Assembly: GCA_010119145.1 (NCBI GenBank)
Contig: JAACSU010000007.1
Coordinates: 675,813-739,812 of the forward strand
Length of the DNA stretch: 64,000 nucleotides
Source: Candidatus Gracilibacteria bacterium
Lineage (GTDB): Bacteria > Patescibacteriota > Gracilibacteria > BD1-5 > UBA6164
Direction: 5' to 3'
Below the pieces are notes generated by a model, which worked only from the letters and a program-made list of their open reading frames with translations, made no database searches and had not been told where the DNA came from. Below are positions 1-12,578 of the stretch, one piece after another; within the stretch, counting starts at the first letter, position 1; the number at the start of each line of letters is the position of its first letter. The position numbers and the translations under genes are program-made.

Positions 1-1
1 T

Positions 2-385
2 GGTCTCACAAAACTTATAGCAGAAGAAATAATTAAATCTTATAATTCAGATATTTTTCAAACTATTATAGCTAGAACAAATTTTACAACAATGCCTTGG
101 GAATATCCTAAAGCCTTCACAGATCGTTTCGGAACATATTTATTTGCACAGTGAGTTGCAAAAGGAATATTGGAAATAATAGAGACTAAAACAAATTTAC
201 CAATAATTCATATTTGTTGAGATAGAGAAATATCTATGTTTGAATACGCAAAGCTAGGAGGAAGTATAGTTGAACCTATGACATTGGATGATTACAATTG
301 ACCTGCACTTACTAAAAGAATGTCACTTACAACTAAATATTGGCACACATATAAAATAGAGGATAGTAATTTTAACGATAACTAA
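2..385 (+). CDS. dTDP-4-dehydrorhamnose reductase-like sugar-nucleotide reductase, C-terminal part
   Basis: The 3' end of a gene that enters from the left edge; 127 codons are visible in the frame starting at base 2, ending in TAA. The stretch R-T-N-F followed by a YPKAFTDRFGTY segment and a GDREISMFEYAKLGG segment resembles the C-terminal half of RmlD/NAD(P)-dependent sugar-nucleotide epimerase-reductases, where it forms the substrate-binding part. The NAD-binding Rossmann half is outside the window. It contains TGA codons that must be read through. It heads a run of glycosyltransferase genes, so a role in making an activated deoxysugar for a surface glycan is inferred. The exact substrate cannot be told. 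Confidence 0.6.
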
Positions 386-386
386 A

Positions 387-953
387 ATGCAAAAAATGTT
401 TCAAAAATTTAAAAAATTATTAATAAAAAGTTCAAATGATAATTGGCACGAAGATTTTATTGTTCATTTAGCAAAGGTACTAAAACCAAATGTATATGTA
501 GAACTATGATTATATAAATGTGAATTATTTAATAGAATTATTCCTCATTCTAAGAAATTAATTTGAGTTGATTTATCAACTGATGCTTGAAAATATATGA
601 AAAAAACTGATAAAACTACATTTTATAACATGACCACAGATGAATGTTATTTAAAATTAAAAGAACAAAACTTGAAAATAGATTTATTATTCATTGATGC
701 AAACCATTCAAAAGAATCTGTGAAATTAGATTTTGATAACTATTTCAATTTGGTTTCGGATCAATGAGTCATTCTGCTTCATGATTGATTTCCAAGAAAT
801 AAAAAATTTACAGAAAGTGGTTATTGTTGAGATTGATACCTAGCAATAAAAGAATTAACACAAGAAAAAGATAGATACGAAATGATGACAATACCTATGC
901 ATCCATGAGTAACAATTTGTAGAAAAAGAAAAAATCATTTAGATTGGAAATAA
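387..953 (+). CDS. class I SAM-dependent methyltransferase (Methyltransf_24 type)
   Basis: 188 aa, starting one base after the preceding stop, so co-transcribed with it. The core shows a VYVELG motif (the glycine is TGA) for SAM binding, an acidic residue in LIGVDLS at the end of strand 2, the LLFIDANHSK motif that in this family carries catalytic Asp and His, and VILLHD. This pattern is that of small methyltransferases found in polysaccharide clusters, which methylate sugars or sugar-linked groups. The acceptor is unknown. In the standard code it would be broken at many TGA codons. Its location between a sugar-nucleotide reductase and glycosyltransferases supports a glycan-modifying role. 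Confidence 0.7.
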
Positions 954-958
954 AAAAT

Positions 959-2875
959 ATGGAAAATAAATTCTTAGATTTCAAGCCAAAAATTTCTATT
1001 ATATGTCTTATTTATAAAAGCAATGAATGGTTAGATTTCATATATAATCAAGTATTAAAACATACTGATATGTGAAATGTAGAGTTCTTTTTTATTGCTA
1101 ATAATGCATCACTTGAAGTAAAAAATTATTTGGTTCATAATTATATCCCACATCACATATTTGAATCTAACGAAGTTCAAAAAGAAGAGTGGTATATTAA
1201 TAATGTTTATAGATGATATAACTATTGAGTAGAAAAAGCAAAGTGAGAATATGTTGTTTTTATTAACTCTGATATGGCTTTTTCAAACGATTGGCTACCA
1301 AATCTTACAAATAAATACAACTGAACTAATTGCATCGCATCAAGGCTTATTGAATCAGGTAAATATTTATCTTGAAAATACTGACTAGAAAAAAACTTTG
1401 GTACAGAATTTTTTAATTATCAAGAATCTAAATTTCTCGAGTTTACAAATCATTATAAACAAGAGAATATATTAAAAAACGGTGGATTATATATGCCTTT
1501 ATTTATTAAGAAATCTGATTTTCTTAAAGTATGATGATATCCGGAATGAAACATATTAGATTGATCGGATTTATATAAACCGATTATTGCAAAAAAATGA
1601 GAAAAAATTTCTTATACCTGAGATGAGGCACTGATTGAGAAATTAAAATTGCATTGAATCAATCATACTACTTCTTTTGACTCTATAGTATATCATTTTC
1701 AAGCTGGAGAATTATCTTATAATCTTAAAAATGAAATTGAAAACAAGTTAAATATTTGTATATACAATGACATAGTTTGATGAACTATGTGAGAAAAGGT
1801 ATTATGGAATTATTTAATAGAAAAACTCCCTTGAAATGTGTTTTGAATAGATAAAAGGATTGTTTGAAAAGAAGGTAATTTAGGTAAAAAAGTAAATTCA
1901 CTTATCCAAGAGAAATATAGAAATACAGGTTTGATAATTCAAAATGCTACTTTTATAGAAAAAATGGATAACGAGATTCCAACAATTATGTATCTACAAG
2001 ATGACATAAGAAAAATGTGATATAGTACTATATTACAAGAAGATAACTTAAAAAAATCAGACTTAATAATCAGTAATTCACTTTATACTAAAGAGTCTTA
2101 TTCAGATTATGATTCTGAAGTTTTAGCTATTTGAGTAGATGAAAATATATTTAAACCACAAAATAAGTCTGAATTAAGAAATAAATATTGAATCCCAAAC
2201 TGAGATGTTTGAATATTTGTATGAAGTTTAAATGAGGCAAAATGATGGGATGAGATTAAAAACATAATAATTTCAGACACATCAATATCTCATTGGATTA
2301 TTGTGAGTAAATATAAAGAAGAATTTAAAAGTGAAAAAATTAGTTTTTTTTCTCAAGTATCTCAAGAAATTCTTTCTGAGCTTATTAATTGTGCTAATTT
2401 CTTTATATTAGGATCTAAAGTTGAAACTCAGTGCTTAGCTGCAATAGAGGCAGCACTTTGTGATGTTCCAATCATTATGAGAGACATTTGAATATTCCAA
2501 GAATTCACTCAATGAGAAAAAAATAAATTATGAATATTTTGAAATGATTTAGAACAATCAATATTTATTTTTTTGAAGCATAAAAATTTCTATACACCAA
2601 GAGAAGTAATAATGAATAAAGAAATAAATATTAACAAGATGATTGAAAAATGGATTGAGCTTATTTCTAGGTTTTTAATCATTCAAAAATCAAAATCTAG
2701 TTTGAATTGAGTCACATATAGTAAACCCAATGTGTTTTATAGAATTGAGATATATATTAGAAGGAATATACTATCTATTGCCTGAATAGAAAATTTCAAC
2801 ATAAATAATATTTGGAATGCAAATTTCTATAAAAAAGTAGTCTATAATATATATATAAAAATCGTATGAAAATAG
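959..2875 (+). CDS. two-domain glycosyltransferase (GT2-like N-terminus, GT4-like C-terminus)
   Basis: 638 aa. The first ~250 residues look like a GT-A fold family 2 enzyme: PKISIICLIYKSNEW at the start, then a VFINSDMAFSNDW stretch that corresponds to the DxD-type nucleotide-sugar/metal site. The last ~300 residues look like a GT-B fold family 4 enzyme: a hinge with LAIGVDENIFKP, GIFVGSLNEAKGWDEI, and the acidic C-terminal signature near ETQCLAAIEAALCDVP, where the second Glu normally contacts the donor. Such fusions let one polypeptide add two successive sugars. Its stop overlaps the start of the next gene by 10 bases, so translation is probably coupled. The order of transfer and the donors are unknown. 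Confidence 0.7.
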
Positions 2876-3951
2876 TTACTTTACTCCCATTATATAATCA
2901 TATTGATCGGAAATTTTATTGAAAAGACATAATTCAAATTTGAGAGACTTTTAAAAAAGTAAAGTGATTTAATTTCTCTTTTTGGTCATTAAATAAACAA
3001 GCGAAGAGATTATCAGTTGAGGGTACACAATATGAATGAAGTAAAAATATTATTTCTCTTTTATGGAAGTTAATAACAAAATCTAAGGAGATTGATATTT
3101 TACACTTGTACTGAATTAAAAGAGATACACTATTCATCTCTATAATTTATAAATTTTTTAATAAAACATGATTTATCTATGTAAAATCTGATTCGTCTTT
3201 ATTAAGAAATTGAATAGATACAAGGACTAGTTTAAATATAATACCAAACATAATTTTAAGAATTTTCTTAAAAAATATAAATGTATTAGGACTAGAAGAT
3301 AAAACTTTACTTAAATATTTTAAAAATCGATTTCCTAAATTTCAGAATAAATTTATGTTCCTTCCTTGTTGAGCTGTTGAACTAGAAAATGATGAATTAA
3401 TTTTAAAAAAAGAAAATATTATTACTCTTTGCTGAAGATTTGGAGCTAAGGAGAAAAATTTTGAGATTATTATTGACATGCTATTAGAAGAAAATAATGA
3501 TTTTTTAAAAAATTGGAATATTCAATTTATTTGAGAAATTCATACAAACTTTCAAGATAAAATCAATCATCTTTTAAAGCTGAAACCAGAATTAAAAAAT
3601 AAAATAATATTACATTGATTTATATATGACAAAAAAGATTTATATAAACTTCTGAACAAATCTAAAATATTCATTATCACTTCCCTCTCAGAGTGAGAAC
3701 CAAATGTTCAGTTTGATGCAATGTATTGTTGAAATGTAATGTTGAGCAGAGATGTATGAACTATAAGACAGAATTATCCTGAAAAATTTACAATTTTCTT
3801 TGATGATCTATGAAATTTAAAGTCTAAACTAACAAATATAATAGAGAAAACTAACGAAATGAATATATCAGATTATCAGTGAATTAAAGATATTTGTATT
3901 AAAGAATTTACATGGGAAAAGTCACTCAAGCCACTTTTAGATAAATTTTAA
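2866..3951 (+). CDS. GT4-family glycosyltransferase
   Basis: 361 aa. The start ATG lies inside the last codons of the preceding glycosyltransferase in another frame. The N-terminal half is divergent. The C-terminal half carries the family 4 pattern: IITLCGRFGAKEKNFEI, an internal IILHGFIYDKKDLYKLL segment and the SLSEGEPNVQFDAM signature with the two acidic residues spaced as in the E-x7-E motif. It is predicted to be cytoplasmic or membrane-associated and to build a surface polysaccharide. No transmembrane segment is obvious. It is directly followed by a GT2 gene nine bases downstream, so the same transcript is likely. Confidence 0.7.
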
Positions 3952-3959
3952 TCTACTTT

Positions 3960-4832
3960 ATGAAAGTATCAATCATTATTCCAGTTTACAACTGAGCTAA
4001 TTTTTTAGAACTGGCTATAAATAGTGCACTCAATCAAAGCTATAAAGATATAGAGATTATAGTAGTAAATGATGGTTCTAATGACAATTGAGAAACTGAA
4101 AAAGTAGCACTTTCTTTTAATGACAAAATAAAATATTTCTACAAAGATAATTGATGAGTTTCAAGTTCACTAAACTACTGAATACAAAAATCAAATGGAG
4201 CATATATATCTTGGTTATCTCATGACGATATCTATCACGAAGATAAAATTAAAAAAAGTATTGAGCATCTAAAAAGCATTGATAGTTGAAAAAATATAAT
4301 ATTTACAGATTATAAACTTATATCAGAGACGTGAGAGTTCTTGAAAAACATAAATAGTCCAAATAAAATAGAGGATGTATTTTTTGGACTGATTTCAAAT
4401 ACTTTCGCTCTCAATGGTTGCACTCTTCTCATTCCTAAGGAAGTATTTACAAATATATGATATTTCAATACAAAGTTAAAAACAACTCAAGATTATGATA
4501 TGTGGTTAAGATGCTTAAAGTGATGATATAAGTTTATAAATCTTTCAGAAAATCTTGTAGACTATAGAATACACGGAAATCAAGATAGTATAAAAAAGAA
4601 GTCACTCTTCCATAAAGAAATAAAGGATGCTCAAAAAAAAGTACTCTTAAGTTTTTCTATTGATGATATAAATATATGAAGTTGAAAAAAAATAAATAAA
4701 CACCTCACTTATATATATTTACGATATTTATTTATAAAAAATAATATTCTCCTTTCTCTCACTTCTTTAAGTCAAAAACTTTGATTTTATGACTTTTTAG
4801 CTCCTATTTATAGAAAACTATTTATAAAATAA
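3960..4832 (+). CDS. GT2-family glycosyltransferase
   Basis: 290 aa with a very typical family 2 start: KVSIIIPVYNGANFLELAI, where the glycine is TGA, then EIIVVNDGSNDN and the LSHDDIYHEDK motif, a DxD equivalent that binds the metal and nucleotide-sugar. Near residue 180 TQDYDMWLRCL is the acceptor-side motif seen in teichoic-acid and capsule-type transferases. Last gene of the plus-strand glycan operon. Its TAA ends one base before the stop of the convergent gene on the other strand, and only a weak AU-rich hairpin spans the junction. Confidence 0.85.
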
Positions 4833-4833
4833 T

Positions 4834-5817
4834 CTAAAAATTATTTATAATTACTTTTTTATACCATTGGGGAACAATATTCGTAGATGAGTATGTATTA
4901 CATGTTATTAAGGATTGTTTAATAGAATGTTCATAAAAATCAGAATTATTTATGAGATTATTTAGAACATTTATAAAATCTTCTGAATCATCTACTCTTA
5001 GAATATTAGGAAAAATTTCATTAAATAAAATATAGTTATTTAAAATTACTGGCAGACAAAAACTCATAGCTTCAATAATTGATATTCAAAAAGTGTCTTG
5101 GAAAGTTGAGTAAATAAAAATATCTGAACTGATATACAAGTTATAAACCTCAGATTTATTTAGCATTCAAGTAAATAATATGTTGATATTTTTATCTAAT
5201 TCAAGACTTGAAACTTGTTTTTTTATATATTTTAGATATTTCCCTCCTCAAACCACTGTAAAAGTAATATTTTTATCACAATCTATAATTTGTAATTTTT
5301 TAATTATATCAATAACTCCTTTGGCTTTATCTAAAAACGAAAAACTTGTGACTGTGAGCATGTTAATTTCCTTTTTTTCTTTTAGAAAATTATTTTTCTT
5401 ATGATTATGATTTTCTTTTATTACAAATGGATAAATAACATCAGATTTAATTTTTCAGTAACCTATCTTTTTTCTCAAAAAATCAGATGAATAAATAATC
5501 TTATCAGCAAATAATGAATTATAGGGATACAATAATGCAATAATTCATCAGAGGGAAAAACTTAGTTCTTTCCAAAAAATACCATTAATATTTAAGATAA
5601 ATTTTGATCATATAGGTTTCCATAAAAAAGGAATTGATGAAATAATAATCTCATATTTATCTCTATTTATATGTAATTGTAGCCAAGGTTTTACTCAAGA
5701 AACAAAATTACAATCAATATCCTCATAGTTATCATTCAACTCTTTAACTAGATTTTTATATAACTCATATGGTCATCATCATCTAACTGGTGCTACAAAT
5801 GCTATCTTTTTTTTCAT
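4834..5817 (-). CDS. GT4-family glycosyltransferase
   Basis: 327 aa, stop TAG. N-terminus KKKIAFVAPVRGGGPYELY has three consecutive TGA codons giving the glycine loop that family 4 enzymes use near the acceptor and phosphates. The C-terminal Rossmann domain has the usual order: LTVTSFSFLDKAKGV, FTVVGGGKYLKYI, a short IYSTFQDTFGISIIEAM signature with the conserved Glu, and LPVI. Transcribed with the GT4 gene upstream (3-base gap) and rsmA before that. Donor and acceptor unknown. Confidence 0.75.
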
Positions 5818-5820
5818 TAT

Positions 5821-7020
5821 TTATATTAATTTAAATAACTTTTTTATATTTTTATCCATATCAAATTGATCTTGAAGAATTTCTGTATTTCTTTGAGCAT
5901 ATGTATTTCTATATTTAAAACCACTTAAAGCTTCTAATAATCATCTTTTGAGTTCTTCAACAGAATCATTTGATAACAATATACCATTTTCTCAGCTTCT
6001 AATGACTTCTTTTGCTCATTCATAGGGTGTTGCTACAATTAAACATCAAAGCTTCATAGCTTGTAAAAGAGTGGTAGCTAATCATCATCCAGGAGAACTA
6101 GGATGAACATGAATATCAAACTCCGATTGGTAACTTAAACTATCCTTATAATCAACTCCTCAACTAAAGTAAATTCATGAATCTTTATAGTTATAAGTTA
6201 ATGACTTAAAATCTTCTCAAGTTCATACAATAACCAATTGAGTACTATTTAATATTTCTTCTGGTAGAGATAAGTATGCTTCACATAATCATCAAACATT
6301 TTTCCAGGTATAAAGTCTTCAAACATATCAAATAATTTTTTTATTTGGAAACATATTTTTCAAAATATTTTTTGAAAAATATTCTGGAAACTCTGTCCCT
6401 CTATACCAAACTGTAACATCTTTTCTTCAAAACTCTTGAAGTATAAATTTTTTAGAAGCTTCGCTTATTGCAAGGACTGTATCAGCATTTTTTAAAATCC
6501 ATTTTCAAATAAGTCTATCGTAGATGTAAGCTATTTTATTTTTAAGGGAAGAAGAGAGTAATACATAATCTGATCAATGTTCTATATGCACCCATTTAAT
6601 CTTATTTCTTCGAGCTATGTATCATCATAATAAGCTAGAGACAAAAAATCTCGTATGAGTGATTATGATGACTTCTTCATCTTTTTGATTTTTTATTTTT
6701 TTTATGATAGAATTTATATATCACAGAGAGCTCCAAAAATCTTTTGTCCAAAATAAAGGTATCGGAAAGTTGTCTATAATCTCATAACTTGGAAAAAATA
6801 TCTTGTTGTCATTGTCTATAATAGTTTTAAATCAATCATTATAGACAGGTTTTTTACTCTTTGTATTTTTTAATTCTTGACACATATTTCAGCTATATAT
6901 ATAGCTTTGTCAGTATGTCCACTTTAAAAAAATATCCTCTCATACTTTTTCAAGTCCTCAAATATGAGGTGGAAAATATGGAAGAATTTGAATAATATGT
7001 TTTTTAATTTTGGATTCCAT
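5821..7020 (-). CDS. GT4-family glycosyltransferase
   Basis: 399 aa. N-terminus reads IIQILPYFPPHIGGLEKV, the classical opening of WbaZ/PimB-like family 4 transferases. The middle has IRYVGRLYTWKN-type sequence (IGYVGRLYTWKNVGG) marking the start of the donor domain, and then HVHPSSPGGGLATTLLQAM, the acidic/Gly-rich signature, with part of the glycine loop encoded by TGA. The start codon abuts the stop codon of rsmA with no gap, a sign of translational coupling. This puts a housekeeping rRNA methylase and envelope glycosylation on one transcript, which is common in compact genomes and need not mean a functional link. Confidence 0.8.
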
Positions 7021-7830
7021 TTATATAGTTTTTATAAGATCACACCACTGTCTAATATCAAGTTCTTCTGCTCTCGTATTTTCTGAAAAATTGTTTTGAC
7101 TATAAAACTCTAAAATTTTGTCCTTCTCAATACCTCACTTTACTAAGTTCTTGATGAGTTTTTTTCGAGCTTCTGAAAATCCAATTTTAATAATCCTCAA
7201 AAAATTATCATCATCAATTTCACTATAATCAGTATGAGTTTCAAAACGTAGTACACTTGATTCTACTTTTGGTTGAGGGATAAATGATTCTTTGGGAACT
7301 AATATATTCTCACTAACTCTACATTTTTTTTCTACAATAAGACTCAAAACTGATGACTTTCATTTGTTTTTTCGAAGTATCTTATCTCCAACATCTTTTT
7401 GCATAAGGATTAACATAATATTTGGCTTGATTGATACTTCGTATAAAAAATGTCTCAGTATTGGTGAAGTAATATAATATGGAATATTCGCAATAACTTT
7501 GTAGTTTTCTAAACTTGGTTCATATTGTAAAATATCTTGATTCACTATCTCATATTTTGTATCTCAAAAATCCAACTCCGAAAATGATATTCTTTCCTCC
7601 AAAACTGAAATCATATCTTTATCAAGCTCAATTAGAGTGAGTGACTTAGGACTTTTATCAATAAGTTTTTCGGTAAGTGCTCAGTAGCCTGGTCAGACTT
7701 CTATAATATCGTCCCCTTCAATATTTCATGCGAGAGATATTTGGTCTAATAGATTTGTATCAACTAAAAAATTTTGACCAAGTGATTTTTTGGCTCTGAT
7801 ATGGTATTTATCCAGGATTTCTTGAGACAT
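7021..7830 (-). CDS. rsmA: 16S rRNA (adenine1518-N6/adenine1519-N6)-dimethyltransferase RsmA (KsgA)
   Basis: 269 aa, the usual size. It dimethylates two adjacent adenines in the 3'-terminal hairpin of 16S rRNA during late small-subunit assembly. Seen in order: KKSLGQNFLVD at residue ~14, the SAM-binding VGPGYGALTEKL (Gly-rich motif I), LIELDKDM, the catalytic NIPYYITSPILRHFL motif at about residue 105, the VPKESFIPQPKVESSV segment and a C-terminal helical domain. Two TGA codons fall inside the C-terminal region and would truncate the protein in the standard code. First gene of a minus-strand operon with two glycosyltransferases. Confidence 0.95.
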
Positions 7831-8054
7831 TATTTGAAATTTAAAAGACTTAATTTACTGTAGTATAAAAGTTTTCATATTTTTTGAAAGAAAGATTTAT
7901 AAGCTCTAAACATAAGAAAATCTAAAAGTTAATATTTTTAGATATTTATGCAGTTTTGTAAAGCTAATATTTGTTTATTTATCTTACAACTGTCGTTTTT
8001 TACCGAGTGAATATGCTAAAATAATTAAGTTATATATAGTAGATAAAGACTCTC

Positions 8055-11000
8055 GTGAAAAAATTTACAGCATACATCCTCCTATTTCTTCATTTGTTTT
8101 TTGCTGGAAACTCAAGTATGTTTTTATCACACTATTTTTCTATTGAAAACGCAAATGCTGCATCTACTACTCTCTCCTATGTTGGAACTGCAACGAACTT
8201 AGCACTTCAATGAAATCCTTTCTTGACTCCAACAAATGCTCAATGAAATCAAACACTAACATCAGCCATGAGTGCTTTCAATTGAAACGCTAAGACTACT
8301 GATACTCTTGCCCTTACAAATTTTAATCTCGCAGCTGCTGGCTTACCAGCTACAGCAACTATAAACTGAATAAGAGCTGAAGTAGAGTTTAACACAGATA
8401 ATGCTACTATTACAAATCAAGTTCAATTAACAAAAAATGGGACCGTTGCTGTAGGTTTGAACCGCGCCGTATGAGTGACGCAAACTGCAAAAGCATTCAG
8501 AACATACGGAGGTGCTGCAGATTTATGGGGTACTACTTGGACCGCAACAGAACTCAGATCAGCTAATTTTTGAGTGTTACTCAATTATATTTCTACAGCT
8601 TGAGCTCAACATATGGTAAACGTGTATAGAGTACGAGTCACTATAGATTATACACCTGCTCCTAATAACCCTCCAACAAATATACTCCTCTCTAATAATA
8701 CAATCAACGAATGACAACCTGCAGGAACTACTGTAGGTCTGTTAAGTACTGTTGATCCAGATGTAGGAAATACACATACTTATAGCTTTGCTTGTACTGT
8801 ACCGTGAGCCGATAGTGCAAGCTTTTCCATTGCTGGAAACAACCTTAATTCCAATGCAGTTTTTAATTTTGCAACGAAATCTACTTATAACATATGTGTA
8901 CGAACAAATGATGGACTTGGCTGAACCTTTGATAAAAACTTTGTAATTACTGTTAATCAAGTCATCGTTCCAAAACCTGGTTGAGTATCAACGTGACTTA
9001 ATTTATGGCTTAAATCAAATGCTGGTACCAGTACAACAACCAATAACACAAATCTTGCGACTTGGAATGATCAATCGGGAAATGGGAAAAATGCAAACTC
9101 TGTAGTTGCCCCGTTATATAGAAATAACACCACTGATAACCTTAATTTTTATCCAGTTGTTAAATTTAATGGAGTAGATCAATACATGAGAAATTCAAAT
9201 GGTTGAATTAGTTCAAAAAACTATTTTGCAGTAGTAGTCCCTACAAATCAAGTAGATGGGACCTTAAGTTGATGAGTCCCATTTAGTACGGAGTGTACTG
9301 ACGCAACAGTTAATACTTGAGTCTGTAATCTCGCATTTGGGTGACTTGTTCTTGGATCGTTTACTCTCGCAATACCAGATGAAGTTGTAACACACGCCTT
9401 GTGATCTTCACAAAACTATCGTTCATCGCAAACATGAAACTTTTCATATGAAGCAAAAAAACCAATGCTCGTAACAGTAAATGAAAATGCTGCATGAGAC
9501 ATATCTGAAGTCTTTGAAAAATGAGTACAAATCAATAATTTTTCTACAGGTAATAAAATATTTGCTACCAACACAAACTATAGTCTCTGAGCTTCGCTTG
9601 AACCTGCTTTTCCATTTTATTATGATGGTGACGTCGTTGAAATAATAAATTATAATGAGAGGTTAAGTAATACTGATAAAGCTAAAATAGAATCATATCT
9701 GTCTCTCAAATATGGTGTAACTCTTAATAATTGAAATCAAAATTATATAGCATCTGATGGAACTACACTTATGTGGAGCACAGCAACTGCTGGATCATTT
9801 AATAGTAATGTCTTTGGTATCGGGCGAGATAATCTCCAAGCTCTCACCAACGTGAAATCTAAATCAGTAAATAAAGACTCAGTAATTACCCTAGAAGCCG
9901 TGGGAGAATGATCCAATACTGCACCAAGCTTTGTTGATATGACTGATAAAGAATTTTTCACTATATCTAACAATAATCTTTGAAACTACTGGAGTTCGAC
10001 ATGATCTCCATCTGGATTTGATACTCTCACTCGAGTTTGGAAAGCACAGGAAGTATGAGATGTTGGAACTGTGACTCTTGAATTTGATGTTGCAAATCCT
10101 AACTTTGATATTCCAAATCTTAATGCAGGTACTGTGTATAATTTTGTGTACGATTCAAATAATAATGGGTCACTTACAGATGAGACACCGAGCGTTATGA
10201 CTAATACCTCTGGAAACCTGTGGAAAACAAATGCTATCAATATGTCTAATGGGCAAATATTCACCATAGCAACTCAAAAATGAGCAAATAATATACCAAC
10301 CAATATTACCCTTTCGAACAATACAGTAAATGAAAATATTGCTGCAAATTCTACTATTTGAACACTTACAACGACAGACGCAGATGCAGCTAATACTCAT
10401 ACCTATTCTCTCGTTCCAGGTTTATGAGACACCGATAATCAGTATTTTACAACTAACACTAATGTACTAAGAATCATACACTCCCCTGACTTTGAAATAA
10501 AAAATACCTACTCGATTAGAATTCAAACCAACGATTGAAATGCATGAGTGTATCAAAAAACATTTACTATAACTATAAACGATGTTTGAGAATGAATAAC
10601 AAGTATTATAAATTTTGAACAAGCTGAACAAAGTTATAAATATAGTGTAACTTCATGAAGTTGGATTAGAAATAATGGAAATGTAAATGAAGGCTTATTC
10701 TCTTTTGAAAGTGATATTGTATGAATCGATGCTACACAGGCTTGTTTTGAAATCGAACATACTGATACTGGCACATGAACGGTAAGTTTTGATTATAATA
10801 CTTCCTCAGAAGTAGATGCAGATTTCCTGAGATACTATGTTGATAATGTTGAGCAACAGGCATGGAGTGGTGAAACTCCTTGGTCACGTTATAATTCTCC
10901 TGAGATGACTGCTTGAACTCATATGTATAAATGGTGTTATATTAAAAATGTAAGTTGAGCAGCATGAGCTGATAAAGTATACATTGATAACATTCAGTAT

Positions 11001-11738
11001 TCTAACAATGTTGCAGATACAACTCCACCTACTATTACAAACTTCAATTTTGCAAGTGGTTCACTCCTTCCAGGTTGAAATCACACTCTTATCATAAATT
11101 ACAGTGATAATGATAGTGGAATAGATATAAACTCAACTATTCGTGAACTCTATAAATGGAATGGAACAGACTGGTGAGCAGATATATCTGGAACAGGAAT
11201 AACTAATGGTGCCAAAAATACAACTACGGCCAATTACGCAACCAATAGTCTCTGATTTGGAAAATATATGTTTGTGTTTAGAGTGAGCGACAATGCGTGA
11301 AATAATAGTGCAATATTTAATTCAGTATTTTATGTTGATGAACCAATCTTTATTATTTGAAATGAACAAATAGATATAGGGAATCTAAATGCAAATATCC
11401 AGAAATTTTCTACTGGTACTACACTGACAGTAAGAACGGTTTGAGCACCATTTAAATTATTTTTAAATAGAAATGGAGAACTTACAGACGGAAACACAAA
11501 TATAATTCAAAACTGGAACGGAAGCAAAGGATACTGATATGATGTGACTCCCCTCTCGTGAACCATCAAAGCTATTGCAAGCAATGAGTTAATAAAAACT
11601 CAATCTAAAAATATTAATACTAATGGGAATCTTAATACCTACACATATAATATTCAAATTTGAGCAGATATAGATGAACAACAAGCAGCTTGAGATTACT
11701 TATGAAAACTAGATTTCAAGATTCAACTTGATTATTAG
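8055..11738 (+). CDS. large secreted surface protein with cadherin-like domains
   Basis: 1227 aa from a GTG start, chosen because it gives a good signal peptide (KK then a hydrophobic stretch and ANA-A). The order of regions is: unknown N-terminal part; a cadherin-like repeat near residue 200 (PTNILLSNNTINEG then DPDVGNTHTYSF); a concanavalin-like region starting with LNLWLKSNAGT and TWNDQSGNGKNANS; a segment with IESYLSLKYGVTLN and FGIGRDNLQ as in Bacteroidota adhesins; a second cadherin-like repeat near residue 755 (PTNITLSNNTVNEN); and a C-terminal domain ending in AAGDYLGKLDFKIQLDY. This last motif recurs in the next gene. It is likely exported and calcium-dependent in folding; adhesion is inferred. 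Over a hundred glycines use TGA widely. Confidence 0.75.
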
Positions 11739-11763
11739 TAATCTTATTATCATATATATATTA

Positions 11764-11791
11764 AACACTGATGAAAATCGGTGTTTTTTTG
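11764..11791 (+). terminator. rho-independent terminator after the 1227-aa surface protein gene
   Basis: AACACTG and CGGTGTT form a seven-pair stem (one G-U) around a short A-rich loop, followed by a run of seven T. Confidence 0.7.
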
Positions 11792-11867
11792 ACTTTATTA
11801 TAAAATGTATGTTACAATGTAGTTGCTTTTGCTAGCAAACACTTTTATTCTTTATAACACCTACGTT

Positions 11868-12539
11868 ATGATACAAACAAAAACAAAAAAGATTCTCGCA
11901 ATCTTAGCGCTTGTTGCAGTAAGTGCAACTAACTTCTCTGCAGTATCTGCAGCAGTACAAATTGGTACTGGATCTATTACTGGTTCTGGAGGATCTGCGT
12001 CTCCTATTATATAGGATGAAGCATTCCCAGGTTTCGCAACTGGATCTGTTTCTAATATTAAAATTAAGGCAAGAGTAAATCCTACTCTTAATATGACAAT
12101 TTCTGCAGAAGAAATTGATCTAGGTATTCTCGCTGCTGGAGTAACTTCAAGTGGGTCATTATTTCTAGAAATAGGAACAAATGCACGATCTGGAGTATCT
12201 ATCACAGCCAGATCTCAATCTGGAGGTCTTACAAATACTGCTGAAAATGGTACACAAATCAATGACCTTACAACTGATGGTCTTGCTGAAAGTTATACAT
12301 ACAAATCAACACCTAATGCTACTGATGACTCTAGCTCTACAGCATTTGCAGCTACTGGACTTACAGAAGTTGAGGTAAACAATAATACTGCTGAAAATGT
12401 AGTGTATACTACTAATAAAGGAGAAGCTACTAATCTAGAAGATGATGTAGAATTCGTTGTATCTGCTATTGCAGAACAAGAAACTCCTGCTGGTGATTAT
12501 GAAGATAGAGTAACATTTACTGTTGTTTGAAACTTCTAA
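11868..12539 (+). CDS. WxL-like secreted surface subunit interrupted by an in-frame TAG
   Basis: One open frame of 224 codons from ATG at 11868 to TAA at 12537-12539, except for TAG at 12012-12014 (codon 49). Before it is a clear signal peptide (KTKKILAILALVAVSATNFSAVSA) and a Gly/Ser linker. After it the frame is unchanged and the coding character is unbroken, ending in TPAGDYEDRVTFTVVGNF. The C-terminal AGDY pattern resembles cell-wall-binding WxL-type domains and matches the end of the gene before it. Only one of its 20 glycines is TGA, suggesting high expression. It could be a nonsense allele, an error in the sequence, or a programmed UAG read-through. TAG is used as a true stop elsewhere here. 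The next gene encodes a DUF916-like protein, the known partner of WxL proteins. Confidence 0.6.
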
Positions 12540-12578
12540 TACCAAAGCAAAACTCTTATACACTGCAAAAGCATCAAA

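Noticed and set aside
11823..11870. TTG at 11823 as start of the surface subunit
   Set aside because: ATG at 11868 gives a normal-length signal peptide, while the TTG would add 15 residues before the basic region.
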